Below are positions 8,740 to 17,032 of a DNA stretch of 64,000 nt, in pieces (the first letter of the stretch is position 1; each line of letters opens with the position of its first letter). A program made the position numbers and the translations under genes. Under the pieces are notes generated by a model that had not been told where the DNA came from, made no database searches, and was given only the letters and a program-made list of their open reading frames with translations. The DNA is from Sphingomonas sp. 28-63-12 (GTDB taxonomy: Bacteria; Pseudomonadota; Alphaproteobacteria; Sphingomonadales; Sphingomonadaceae), in NCBI GenBank assembly GCA_002281535.1, contig NCGD01000017.1, positions 93,015-157,014 on the forward strand, read 5' to 3'.

Positions 8740-9132
8740 ATGCTGAATTATGCAACCGTTGGATCGAACGATCTGCCCAAGGCTATGGCATTTTACGATA
8801 CGCTGCTCGAGACGATCGGGATGAAGACATTTTTCAATCACCCCAGCGGCGGACGGCTCTATGGCCGCCCGGGCAAGAGCCTGTTCGGCGTACTTGGGCC
8901 CTATGATGGCAATGAGGCGACAATCGGCAACGGCACATTGGCAGGATTTGGCCTCGACAGCCGAGAAGCGGTCGCCGCGTTCCACGCCAAGGCGCTTGAC
9001 CTGGGTGCGACCAATGAGGGCGATCCCGGCCCGCGCGGTGGTGACGACTCGCCGGCCTATTTTGCGTATTTCCGCGATCCAGATGGCAATAAGCTGTGCG
9101 CCTATCATTTCCTCATGCCAGCGGTCGGCTGA
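8740..9132 (+). CDS. VOC (glyoxalase/bleomycin-resistance) family protein
   Basis: 130 residues with the paired beta-alpha-beta-beta-beta pattern: MLNYATVGSNDLPKAMAFYDTLLETIGM, then FAYFRDPDGNKLCAYHFLMP. One module has the DPDGN turn typical of metal-binding glyoxalase-fold proteins. An AGAGGAAA ribosome-binding site precedes the ATG. The reaction is unknown; with a GST upstream it may belong to glutathione-linked detoxification. Confidence 0.88.
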   Translation: MLNYATVGSNDLPKAMAFYDTLLETIGMKTFFNHPSGGRLYGRPGKSLFGVLGPYDGNEATIGNGTLAGFGLDSREAVAAFHAKALDLGATNEGDPGPRGGDDSPAYFAYFRDPDGNKLCAYHFLMPAVG

Positions 9133-9162
9133 TTGGCGCTGGCGGCGATAAGCAGCGGACCG

Positions 9163-10107
9163 ATGCGCTTCGAGATCGTGAAATGCCATGGGTCGGGCAA
9201 CGACTTCCCGCTGATCGACGCGCGCGCCCTGACATTGACCGACGACCAATGGTCGATCGTCGCGCGCGCGCTGGCCGACCGGTCGGGACCGGTTGGCGGT
9301 GACGGTTTACTGCTGATCGAAAATAGGACCGATACGGACCTATTTTCGATGCGGATGATGAATGTTGACGGGTCGGAGGCGGAGACGTGCCTGAACGGGC
9401 TGCGGTGCGTAGCGCGGGCGGGGTTTGAGGCGCTGGGGGTGAACGAAGCGACGGTGGGGCTGAAGACCAGCCGCGCCGACGTCCGGCTCGACCCACCGCT
9501 CGCGCCGGGCGTGGTGACGGTGCGCGAAACGGTGGGCCCCGCCGATCTCGACGTCTCCCGCTGGCCGCTGGCGGGCGCCAGCCGGATCGTCGAGGCGGCG
9601 ATACCGGCGCTGGTGAGCGCCCGACTGTTCACCGCCATCGCCATGCCCAATCCGCATCTGGTGAGCTTTGTCGACGCCGTCGACGATGCCGAGCTGAGCG
9701 CGGTCGGCGCCTTGTGCGAGGACGCCCCGGCCTGGCTGCCGAATCGCGCCAATGTCTCCTTCATCGAGCAGCGCGGCGCCGACCTGTTCGTGCGGACCTT
9801 CGAGCGCGGCGTCGGGCTGACCAATAGCTGTGGCAGCGCGATGGCCGCATCGACCTTTGCCGCCTGTCTGACCGGGCGGCTGGCCTTCGATACGGCGCTG
9901 CGTGTGTTCAACCGCGGCGGAATGGTGCGGGCGATGGCGACGTCGGCGGGGATGGTGACGCTGTCGGGCAACGCGACATTCGAATGGCGCGGATCGGTGG
10001 CGGTGGACCTGGTAACGGGCCAGGCCAGCGACCTGATCATCACCGAGCGGCGGGACGACGAGATTGCCGCCTGGGCAGCGGTGATCGCCGGGCTGGCCGC
10101 CGGCTGA
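9163..10107 (+). CDS. Diaminopimelate epimerase-like protein with altered active-site Glu
   Basis: 314 residues from ATG 9163 (RFEIVKCHGSGNDF, the DapF start pattern). TTG 9133 is an alternative that I do not favour. It keeps the family Asn residues (GNDF, NVDGSEAE, MPNPHLVSF, NRANVSFIE) and both catalytic cysteines: ETCLNGLRC for the first and TNSCGS for the second. In true DapF the second motif reads GAGET..CGTG; here it is GVGLTNSCGSAM, so the conserved Glu that holds the substrate alpha-carboxylate/amine is Leu and CGTG is CGSA. It may be a divergent DapF or a related racemase/epimerase with another substrate. Confidence 0.72.
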   Translation: MRFEIVKCHGSGNDFPLIDARALTLTDDQWSIVARALADRSGPVGGDGLLLIENRTDTDLFSMRMMNVDGSEAETCLNGLRCVARAGFEALGVNEATVGLKTSRADVRLDPPLAPGVVTVRETVGPADLDVSRWPLAGASRIVEAAIPALVSARLFTAIAMPNPHLVSFVDAVDDAELSAVGALCEDAPAWLPNRANVSFIEQRGADLFVRTFERGVGLTNSCGSAMAASTFAACLTGRLAFDTALRVFNRGGMVRAMATSAGMVTLSGNATFEWRGSVAVDLVTGQASDLIITERRDDEIAAWAAVIAGLAAG

Positions 10108-10289
10108 GCGCGGTTTACCGCAGCGATCGTGATGGCTTGCTGTCCCCGCAGGGACGCCTGATCCCGCCGGTTGGTTATCCTGGCGTTGGCGAGTGGACTG
10201 CCCCGTATGAGTGCCGGTGTTGCGCTTCTGACACGCTGTGAGCCCGATAACTGCCGGGCTATAAGATATCCCAAATAGGTTAAAATGGC

Positions 10290-10318
10290 TTGACATCGTC
10301 ACGCTGTTTCGGTACATA
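10290..10318 (+). promoter_or_regulatory. Sigma-70-like promoter
   Basis: TTGACA at 10290-10295 and TACATA at 10313-10318 with a 17-base spacer, in a locally AT-richer gap of about 300 bases between the dapF-like gene and the small HTH gene at 10415. The rest of that gap shows no gene. The match is close to consensus, which is rare in this GC-rich window. Confidence 0.55.
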
Positions 10319-10414
10319 TCAGGAACGCTGAGGAATTGCGAGTCGGGGCGGTCGGGCGAAAGCCGGGCTGCCCCTTTGCATTGGCGGCGAGCGGCGCAAG
10401 CGCGGAGGATGGGT

Positions 10415-10660
10415 GTGCCGAGTAAAACCCACAAGCGGCCGGCAACCCCGACGGTGACTCGCCCGACCGCGTTTACCGGGCGCAAATGGGTGCGCTGGAC
10501 CGCCAAGAAAAAGGCGGCGTTCCTCGATCATCTGGCCGCGACCTGCAATGTGAAGGAATCGGCGGCAGTGATCGGTGTCGATCCCGGCAGCGTCTATGCG
10601 CTGCGTCGGCATGATCTGGCGTTTTCCGCAGCCTGGCTGGATGCGCTCGAGGCCGGTTAG
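10415..10660 (+). CDS. Small phage/GTA-like helix-turn-helix protein (terminase small-subunit-like)
   Basis: 81 residues from GTG 10415, chosen because GGAGG at 10404-10408 is 6 bases upstream; ATG 10409 touches the same box. The N-terminus is basic. The C-terminal part WTAKKKAAFLDHLAATCNVKESAAVIGVDPGSVYALRRHDLAFSAAW fits the small-terminase type HTH (N.. .AA...G.....Y.LR..D..FA.AW) of gene transfer agents and phages. No large terminase or capsid genes are near. Confidence 0.55.
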   Translation: MPSKTHKRPATPTVTRPTAFTGRKWVRWTAKKKAAFLDHLAATCNVKESAAVIGVDPGSVYALRRHDLAFSAAWLDALEAG

Positions 10661-10806
10661 CCGAACGGTCGATACCGCTGTCTCCTCCTACGTCATCGCT
10701 GGCGACGAGGCGGCGAACGGGACGGTGATCGCGGTTCGGCAGCGTGGCGCGGTCGGCGAATCACCCGCAGCGCACATTAGCTTGGTAGGAACCGAAGGAG
10801 GACCGG

Positions 10807-11310
10807 ATGAGGGATGATTTAACGCCCAGATTGGCGCTGCCGCTGCTGCAACCTGGCCAGGCACAAAAGGAATTGTACCATAATGAAGCGCTGGTGCTGA
10901 TCGATCTGGCGATACAGGCAAGCGTGAATCGCGTCGGCGAGAACACCCCGCCGGAAGCGCCGACGGCGGGCGCGAGCTGGATCGTCGGGAGCGCGCCAAC
11001 CGGTGCCTGGGTCGGTGCCGCAAGCCATCTCGCGAGCTGGACGGCAGGGGGCTGGCGCTTCGTCGCGCCGTTCGATGGCATGACCGCCTGGAGCCTCGAA
11101 CATACGGCACAAGCACGATTTGCGGCGGGAATATGGACGATTGGCGAGGCGCGCTGCGCGTCCGTCATGATCGATGGCGTCCAAGTGGTCGGGCCACGGC
11201 GGCCTGCGATTGCGCCACCGGCCGGCGGGGCGGTCATCGACAGCGAAGCTCGGCTGAGTATCGAGGCGATGCTGGCGGCGCTGATTGCTCATGGCCTGAT
11301 CGCTGGCTAG
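10807..11310 (+). CDS. DUF2793 protein (GTA/phage tail-associated)
   Basis: 167 residues with the DUF2793 signature LALPLLQPGQAQKELYHNEALVLIDLAIQASV, SWIVGSAPTGAWVGAASHLASWTAGGWRFVAPFDGMTAW. In alphaproteobacteria this family sits at the tail end of gene-transfer-agent-like clusters. Here it stands alone with the small HTH gene. GAAGGAGGA gives a strong ribosome-binding site. No signal peptide. Confidence 0.82.
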   Translation: MRDDLTPRLALPLLQPGQAQKELYHNEALVLIDLAIQASVNRVGENTPPEAPTAGASWIVGSAPTGAWVGAASHLASWTAGGWRFVAPFDGMTAWSLEHTAQARFAAGIWTIGEARCASVMIDGVQVVGPRRPAIAPPAGGAVIDSEARLSIEAMLAALIAHGLIAG

Positions 11311-11431
11311 GCCGATCCGACAGCAATTGTGGCCTTTTCATCACACTTGCGGGTATTTGCATGCTTGCGTGGAAACTAAGCTTTGAGTAGGGAGTTGGGG
11401 CTGTCCGTAGTGACACTCAAGAAAGGGGATT

Positions 11432-12562
11432 ATGATGCGGAAGCTAGCCGTTTCACTGGCACTTGCCTCCACCGCGCTTGCCACGCCTGCATTTGCTCGC
11501 GATAACTCGTGGTATGTTGGCGTCGATGCCGGCGGTATGATCGTCGAAAATATCAAGTTCGATATTGGCGGCGTTCCGAATGCTGCAAATGTTCACAGCT
11601 ATATCGGCTACGACGTCGATGGTAATATCGGCTATGATTTCGGTAGCTTCCGGGTTGAAGCCGAAGTCGCCTATCGTCGGGCTGCAGCTGATCGTTACGA
11701 CTCGACGCAGCCTACACCTTATTACAACGACCGCGGCGCGCTGGTTCGCACGCCGGCCGGCAGCTACAGCAACTTCGGTGGCTCGACCTCCGCGCTGAGC
11801 TTCATGGTCAACGGCTTGCTCGATTTCGGCTCGGATGATGGTCTTCAGGGCTTCGTCGGTGGCGGTGTCGGCGTCGCACGCGTCAAGGCGTCCAAGTATC
11901 GCTTCAACAACAATGGCTCGACCCTCGACGATTCGGACACGGGCTTCGCCTATCAGGGCCTCGCCGGCGTTCGTATGCCGATCACCAGCCATATTGATGC
12001 TTCGCTGAAGTATCGCTATTTCGTGGCGATCAAGAAGGCGTTTGTCGACGTTTCCGGCCGCACCTATAGCGGCCAGATCAAGACGCACAGCCTGCTCGCT
12101 GGTCTGACCTACAACTTCGGTGAACCGGCTGCACCGCCGCCACCACCGCCACCGCCACCGCCGCCTCCTCCACCCCCGCCGCCGCCTCCGCCGCCGCCGG
12201 TGGAAGTGGTTTGCTCGCCTGGTCCATTCATCGTGTTCTTCGAATGGGATAAGTCGACGATCACGCCGGAAGCAGCTGGCATTCTCGATAACGCCATCAC
12301 GGCTTATCAGAATTGCGGCAATGCACAGGTTATGCTCGCAGGTCACGCTGACCGTTCGGGTACGGCCACGTACAATATCGGCCTGTCGCAGCGTCGCGCT
12401 GATGCGGTGAAGGCATATATGTCGTCGCATGCAATTCCAGAGGGTGTCATCACGACCCAGGCGTTCGGCGAAGGCCGTCCGCTGGTCGAAACCGCCGACG
12501 GTGTTCGCGAACTGCAGAACCGCCGCGTGGAAGTGACTTATGGTCCGGGTTCGGGCCAGTAA
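11432..12562 (+). CDS. OmpA-family outer-membrane protein with polyproline linker
   Basis: 376 residues. Signal peptide MMRKLAVSLALASTALATPAFA, then an N-terminal beta-barrel domain of the OmpA/OMP_b-brl type (NSWYVGVDAGGMIVENI to AGLTYNFGEPAA). Next comes a run of about 22 consecutive prolines (codons at 12134-12199) and a C-terminal OmpA peptidoglycan-binding domain (FIVFFEWDKSTITPEAAGILDNA, LAGHADRSGTATYNIGLSQRRADAVKAYM, NRRVEVTYG). It should anchor the outer membrane to the wall. A strong ribosome-binding site (AGAAAGGGG) precedes the start and a rho-independent terminator follows, so it is a single-gene unit. Confidence 0.93.
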   Translation: MMRKLAVSLALASTALATPAFARDNSWYVGVDAGGMIVENIKFDIGGVPNAANVHSYIGYDVDGNIGYDFGSFRVEAEVAYRRAAADRYDSTQPTPYYNDRGALVRTPAGSYSNFGGSTSALSFMVNGLLDFGSDDGLQGFVGGGVGVARVKASKYRFNNNGSTLDDSDTGFAYQGLAGVRMPITSHIDASLKYRYFVAIKKAFVDVSGRTYSGQIKTHSLLAGLTYNFGEPAAPPPPPPPPPPPPPPPPPPPPPPVEVVCSPGPFIVFFEWDKSTITPEAAGILDNAITAYQNCGNAQVMLAGHADRSGTATYNIGLSQRRADAVKAYMSSHAIPEGVITTQAFGEGRPLVETADGVRELQNRRVEVTYGPGSGQ

Positions 12563-12587
12563 GTCTCGATCCTAACGGATTAAAATT

Positions 12588-12622
12588 GGGGAGGTCGGCC
12601 ATGTGCCGGCCTCCCTTTTTTT
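12588..12622 (+). terminator. Rho-independent terminator after the ompA-like gene
   Basis: Stem GGGAGGTCGGC / GCCGGCCTCCC (one G-T pair) with a 5-base loop (CATGT), followed directly by seven T residues. Confidence 0.92.
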
Positions 12623-12826
12623 GTGCCTTTTGCTTCCGGGGTGTTTGAGGCGGCAGACTGGATGGCTGCGATCGGAATCGCCGATACAGATCCAGCGACC
12701 TTGCGGCAGACCGGTCCCGCCCTACCGCCGGCGCCGACCTTGCGGTGAGACCTGCGGACGCTTTCTCGTGGCTTTTCTGTTCAAAACCGCCGGCACCCGC
12801 GACGGCGAGCGCTGTGCCCTTGATGG

Positions 12827-13558
12827 TCAGCCGGTCGGCATCTCACCGGACAACGCCGCCGCCAGCCAGGCCGGCATCAGCGCGTCGCCCAGCGCCTCAA
12901 CCCGACGTAGCTCGACCATTAGGCCCAGTTCTTCATAGCAGATCCGCGTCCGATCTCCGGCCGCCGCCAGCGGCGCCACGACCAGCCGGCGATTGACCTT
13001 GGCGCGGTGGTGCATCCGGGCAGTATTTTCCTGCCCGACATAGCAGCCTTTGGTGAAGCTGACGCCGCCGAGTTCGCGGGCATTGCATTCGAGCCACAAA
13101 GTTTCGCCGCTGCCGAGTTCGGCGATGCCCTCGACCACCCCATAGGACAAGCGATGGGCCAGCCAGCCATCAACCGGCGGCGCCGACGGGCCGATCCACC
13201 GATAACCGAGCGCCGCCAATCGTGGATCGGCGACGCCCCGCCCCGGATCCGTCGACCAATGAACGGCCAGATCAACCGGCTCAATCGTGATAGCCCGGCG
13301 CAATCGATATAGCGCAAGCCGCCGGGCGAGCGCCGCAGCCTGGGATGCCTCGCAATCGATCAGCACCGCATCCCCATCGGGCCAGAGCAGAAAATCAAAC
13401 AATGTCTTGCCCTGCGGTGTCAGCAGGCCGCTCCACAGCGGCGTTGAGCCGAGCGCTGACAGATCCTGGGTCACCAGCCCCTGCAGAAATCCACGAACAT
13501 CGTCGCCCGTCAGGCGAAGGAGGGCGCGATCGGCGAGCATGGTGGCGTGCTGGGTCAT
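12827..13558 (-). CDS. YgfZ/CAF17-like folate-binding protein
   Basis: 243 residues of the GcvT-like fold with the family signature KGCYVGQE (in VSFTKGCYVGQENTARMHHRAKVNRRLV). YgfZ/Iba57 proteins bind tetrahydrofolate and support assembly or repair of certain iron-sulfur enzymes. The start TQHATMLADRALLRLTGDDVRGFLQGLVTQDL is typical (folate-domain beginning). No iron-sulfur genes are next to it. The 265-base gap to the ompA-like gene holds only the terminator. Confidence 0.9.
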   Translation of the reverse strand: MTQHATMLADRALLRLTGDDVRGFLQGLVTQDLSALGSTPLWSGLLTPQGKTLFDFLLWPDGDAVLIDCEASQAAALARRLALYRLRRAITIEPVDLAVHWSTDPGRGVADPRLAALGYRWIGPSAPPVDGWLAHRLSYGVVEGIAELGSGETLWLECNARELGGVSFTKGCYVGQENTARMHHRAKVNRRLVVAPLAAAGDRTRICYEELGLMVELRRVEALGDALMPAWLAAALSGEMPTG

Positions 13559-13681
13559 TCCCCTGAATTAGGGCTGTCGTAGCGGATTGAAAGAGCGCAC
13601 GGCGATTCGCGCACCCCTATTCTGCTCACGAACAACTGATGCGCTGTGGCGTGTCGTCGGCCCTTGCGGCCGCTCAGTCCC

Positions 13682-14449
13682 TCAAAACGGCAGCCAGCGC
13701 TGCTTTTTGCGGAACTTCATATAGCCGATATTGACGCCTGCACGGACGCCAATGCCGAGCCGGATGGGGATGAGAACGATGTCCCCGCGCCGCAAATAGG
13801 TCGCCGAAAAGCCACCGACGAAATACAAATGGCCCTCGCCCTCGGGGAAGCGCCGGTAGAGATCCTCGGTGTCATACAGATTATAGACCAGCACGAAGAC
13901 CTTGGAGGCGTTGCCGCCCAGATCGAAGCCGATTGACGGACCGGTCCAGAAGACCGGGCGTTCGCCCTCGATTCGGTGCGATAGCGTGCCCGAGCCATAG
14001 CGAAGGCCAACCACGACAGCACCCGACGCTTCGCGGCCGGCGATATAGGCATTGGGCTCGCCCTGATCCTTCAGGATCCGTTCGAGAATCCCGCCAAGGC
14101 CTTCGGCGCCCTTGCCGAAGACGCGTTCGCCGGCACTGAACAGGTCGTTGCGCTGATAGGTCGTGCCGGCAGCAGCCGTTGGCGTTGCCCCCTGGCCGGC
14201 GGGCGGGGGTGATGCGACTGCTGCATTTACACCAGTGTCTGGCTCAGCAGGCACCAGCTCGCCTCGGGGATCATCGTCAGCGCGTGACACGGATGGTGAG
14301 GGCGGTGTGGTCTGCGCCGGCGGCCTGCTCGACAAATCGCTGTCGATCGCCTGATTGGGATCGATGGTGCGGACCTGGGCGGAAACCGGGGTGATGCCCG
14401 TCAAGCCCAGCGCCAGCGCCAGCCCGATTAGCTTCCATCTGTTGTGCAC
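13682..14449 (-). CDS. DUF1134 / EipA-family envelope protein
   Basis: 255 residues from GTG 14449, chosen because GGAAGG lies 7 bases upstream and because a signal peptide then begins at once (VHNRWKLIGLALALGLTGITPVSA); an in-frame start at 14506 would bury it. A Pro/Ala-rich linker follows. The C-terminal domain is DUF1134-like: GAGGLGGILERILKDQGEPNAYI-type start, GSGTLSHRIEG, FWTGPSIGFDLGGNASKVFVLVYNL, and LRRGDIVLIPIRLGIGVRAGVNIGYMKF. In Brucella the family member EipA is a periplasmic protein needed for envelope integrity; the same role here is inferred. Confidence 0.82.
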   Translation of the reverse strand: MHNRWKLIGLALALGLTGITPVSAQVRTIDPNQAIDSDLSSRPPAQTTPPSPSVSRADDDPRGELVPAEPDTGVNAAVASPPPAGQGATPTAAAGTTYQRNDLFSAGERVFGKGAEGLGGILERILKDQGEPNAYIAGREASGAVVVGLRYGSGTLSHRIEGERPVFWTGPSIGFDLGGNASKVFVLVYNLYDTEDLYRRFPEGEGHLYFVGGFSATYLRRGDIVLIPIRLGIGVRAGVNIGYMKFRKKQRWLPF

Positions 14450-14621
14450 TAATCGACCTTCCACCTGCTGCGCCTGAGGGTGGATAGCGACGCCGGCGAT
14501 GACCATGCAATGAACAGGCGGTGATCCGAGTCGGATTTGCGCCCGGTCGCATGAATTGGGGTGTACGACGACGGTTGAACACTGGCGCTTGCCCGTCTAT
14601 AGCCGCCGCTTGCCGCCAGCT

Positions 14622-14716
14622 GGAGACGTGGGTGAGTGGCTGAAACCAGCGGTTTGCTAAACCGCCGTACCGGGTTTACTGGTACCGAGGGTTCCCATAC
14701 CCATCCACGTCCACCA
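14622..14716 (+). pseudogene. tRNA-Ser(GCT)-like, degenerate at its 3' part
   Basis: The 5' two-thirds is a good tRNA-Ser: GGAGACG acceptor strand, D arm, anticodon stem GCGGT/ACCGC around TTGCTAA (anticodon GCT), and a long variable arm GTACC/GGTAC. After the T-stem GAGGGTTC the sequence departs from what is needed: the expected GAATCCCTC-CGTCTCC is replaced by CCATACCCATCCACGTCC. So neither the T stem nor the acceptor stem pairs properly, although ACCA follows. It may be a pseudogene or one end of an integrated element whose crossover lies at GGGTTC. Confidence 0.7.
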
Positions 14717-14781
14717 CCCCTCTGGAGGTTCGTAATCGCGATACCTCCGGCCGGAAATCGTGGTATTTTGGGAGACCAAAA

Positions 14782-15549
14782 ATGCTCAGCGATGCGAAGG
14801 TTCGCGCCGCTAAGGCGCGGGATCGATCCGACAAGATTTCCAATACCAACCGGCTCTTTCTGCTCGTCACGCCCAGCGGCGGCAAGCTGTAGCGCCGGAA
14901 CTATTATTACGACGGCAAGCAGAAGAGCATGGCGTTTGGTGCCTATCCGCTCGTCTCGTTGGCCACCGCCCGCGAGAAGGGGAACGAAGCCTATACTGTC
15001 CTCTGCGAAGGGCGGGACCCCGCGGTATTGAAGCGGCTCAAGGTCGAGGTGAACATCAAATCTGGCCGACAGACATTCAAGGGCACCGCGCGTGCCTGGC
15101 ACGAGAATTCGCGGCCGCAATGCGCAAAAGTCCATGCCGCGGATATCATCCGAAGCCTTGAGCGCGACGTTTCCCCGTCGATCGGGACCCGGCAGATCGG
15201 CCAACTTACCCCGCCGCTGGGGCTCGGCGTCTTGCGCGCGATCGAGGCCGCGGGTCCGATCGCGACCGCCAAGCTGGTCCGGCAGCGAATTTCCGCCGTA
15301 TTCGTCTATGTTATTGCCGAAGGCATCGCGCAGACTGATCGGGCCGAGAAGCGCGGCGCAATACGTAAGCGGCTCCACAACGGGCGCCAGTCCGCGATCG
15401 TCGATCTCGTGCCGCTGCGAACGATGATCATCACGGCGGGAGTGTATTATGCCCGCACGATCACGCGGCTGGCAATGCGTTTCCTGGTGCTGACCGCGGT
15501 GTGCCCAAGCGGACTACGCGGTGCAGTATGGGCTGGCCGGAAGTGCTGA
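14782..15549 (+). pseudogene. Broken P4-type tyrosine integrase
   Basis: The frame opens MLSDAKVRAAKARDRSDKISNTNRLFLLVTPSGGKL, typical of the arm-binding DUF4102 domain. It meets an in-frame TAG at 14890-14892 where the family normally has Trp (GGKLW), so TGG to TAG is the simplest event. The same frame then continues (KQKSMAFGAYPLVSLATARE; core-binding TARAWHEN to QRISAVFVYVIAEGIAQTD). At the first catalytic box the usual TAVRPGELR reads TAVCPSGLR, losing the catalytic Arg, and the protein ends soon after at about 60% of normal length. The 180 bases after it show no gene. Confidence 0.85.
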
Positions 15550-15729
15550 TATGCGCGCCGGGCGTTGGCGCTTATTTGCCCTTGGGCATCCCGCCAGCGG
15601 GGGACCCGGCGGCGCTGGGGCATCGTTGCACTTGTTGTCGGCACGGCGCTGACTCTCGGGATCACCATAATGGTTGGTAGAGGCGGCTGCGCACCCGCCT
15701 GATTCTGTTCGCTCGTAGCGCGGCAGAAA

Positions 15730-16266
15730 CTACCGGCCAACCAGCGCGGCAACCCCGAAAAATGGATCGGGATTGTAGAGTGCTTGCCAGATCGACAGAT
15801 AGAGCCCTGCAAAGGCCCCCCAGCAGGTCAGCGGCACCATCAGCCATGCCGATTGGCGGTCGTGACGCCACAGTAACAACACCTCGGCTAGCGCCAGGGC
15901 GAAGATCAGCAGGGTCAACAGACCGCCGAGGATCGGGCTCGACGCGCCGAAAAAGGCGGCGGGAAAAACAAGGAAATCCAGCCAGAACGCAGTCTGCAGG
16001 CCGATATGCAGAGATCGCCGTGGCAATGCTGCGGCGTTGAGGATCCGCAACCCTGCCCAGATGGTGCAGATGTTGAGGAACATCCATACGATCGGAAAGA
16101 CAAAACCCGGCGGGCGCAGCGGTGGCACCAGAAAGCCGGGGAATAATTCTTCGCGCCAGCCGATCATCAGACCAGGCAGGTTGACGACCAGCAGAAACAG
16201 CGCACCGATCCACCAGGCAAAGCGGGCGCGGTGTGGGGTAGCGCGCGCGCCTGTTGTCGATATCAT
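15730..16266 (-). CDS. TspO/MBR-family membrane protein
   Basis: 178 residues with about five membrane spans. The TspO-like line is visible: LVPPLRPPGFVFPIVWMFLNICTIWAGLRIL, FWLDFLVFPAAFFGASSP, ALALAEVLLLWRH, and WLMVPLTCWGAFAGLYLSIWQALYNPD. TspO proteins bind tetrapyrroles and related ligands and modulate stress or photosynthesis genes. The divergence from classical TspO (few Trp, extra N-terminal segment) makes this a distant member. Divergent from a TetR gene, with a candidate operator between them. Confidence 0.78.
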   Translation of the reverse strand: MISTTGARATPHRARFAWWIGALFLLVVNLPGLMIGWREELFPGFLVPPLRPPGFVFPIVWMFLNICTIWAGLRILNAAALPRRSLHIGLQTAFWLDFLVFPAAFFGASSPILGGLLTLLIFALALAEVLLLWRHDRQSAWLMVPLTCWGAFAGLYLSIWQALYNPDPFFGVAALVGR

Positions 16267-16290
16267 GATAGCCTCTTAGATGACATTAAC

Positions 16291-16306
16291 TGGTACATAC
16301 GTACCA
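16291..16306. promoter_or_regulatory. Candidate TetR operator, TGGTAC-N4-GTACCA
   Basis: An inverted repeat with 6-bp perfect arms and spacer ATAC, lying between the divergent tspO-like and tetR genes. The position is what a self-regulating TetR protein would use. Confidence 0.6.
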
Positions 16307-16374
16307 CGATATATGGTCAAGTCAACCTGTCCCGATCGGATAGATCGGACTGAAACGATGGAAACGATACGACA

Positions 16375-17019
16375 ATGGGGCGCGCCATCGGGGCAGTCGG
16401 CAAAAACCACGCAGCGAAGCGGCTTGAGCTATTGGCGCGCCTGACGACCAGGCTAACCGAGGCCGAGGCGATGCACGCCTCCTATCGCGAGCTTGCAGCG
16501 TCGGCGGGCGTGTCGCTGTCGACTCTGCAGCATTATTTCGGCAAACGCGACGATATCGTGGCCGCAGTGCTGCAACAGGCGCATCAAGATGCCGCCCCCT
16601 ATATCGCCGCATTGGCAACGCCGCAGGCGACGCTTGACGCCACGGTCCACCTCGCGCTGGCCCAATTGAATCTTGGCTTTACCGCATTTGGCGTCGGCGC
16701 GATTCATGCACTTGCGCTGGTCGAGGGCCTGCGCAACGCGGTAATCGGGCCGGTCACGGTCGACGCCGTGCTCGAGCCGTCGATCGCCGCGCTAGCCACC
16801 AGCCTGGCGGGCCACCAGCAGCGCGGCGAGATGCGGCCGGACATTGCGCCGCGCCACGCCGCGATCATGCTGATCGCGCCGCCATTGCTGTTGCTCCTGC
16901 ACCAGCACGAACTGGGTGGCGCACGCGACCATCCGGTCGAGATCGACGCGTTCCTTACCGCCCATGCCAGCACATTTCTGCGCGCGCATGCTGCAACGCC
17001 TGCCACATCGGGAGATTGA
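16375..17019 (+). CDS. TetR-family transcriptional regulator
   Basis: 214 residues. The N-terminal HTH LLARLTTRLTEAEAMHASYRELAASAGVSLSTLQHYFGKRDDIVAAVL has the TetR pattern, and the C-terminal helices carry a PAS-free ligand domain rich in Ala and Leu. It probably represses the divergent tspO-like gene and itself through the palindrome at 16291. The ligand is unknown. Confidence 0.88.
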   Translation: MGRAIGAVGKNHAAKRLELLARLTTRLTEAEAMHASYRELAASAGVSLSTLQHYFGKRDDIVAAVLQQAHQDAAPYIAALATPQATLDATVHLALAQLNLGFTAFGVGAIHALALVEGLRNAVIGPVTVDAVLEPSIAALATSLAGHQQRGEMRPDIAPRHAAIMLIAPPLLLLLHQHELGGARDHPVEIDAFLTAHASTFLRAHAATPATSGD

Positions 17020-17032
17020 TCTGGCCGCCCAG

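Noticed and set aside
15552-15704. Possible small membrane protein (RWGIVALVVGTALTLGITIMVG) downstream of the dead integrase
   Set aside because: One hydrophobic segment is visible in one frame, but there is no start codon with a ribosome-binding site in that frame; probably a gene fragment or chance.
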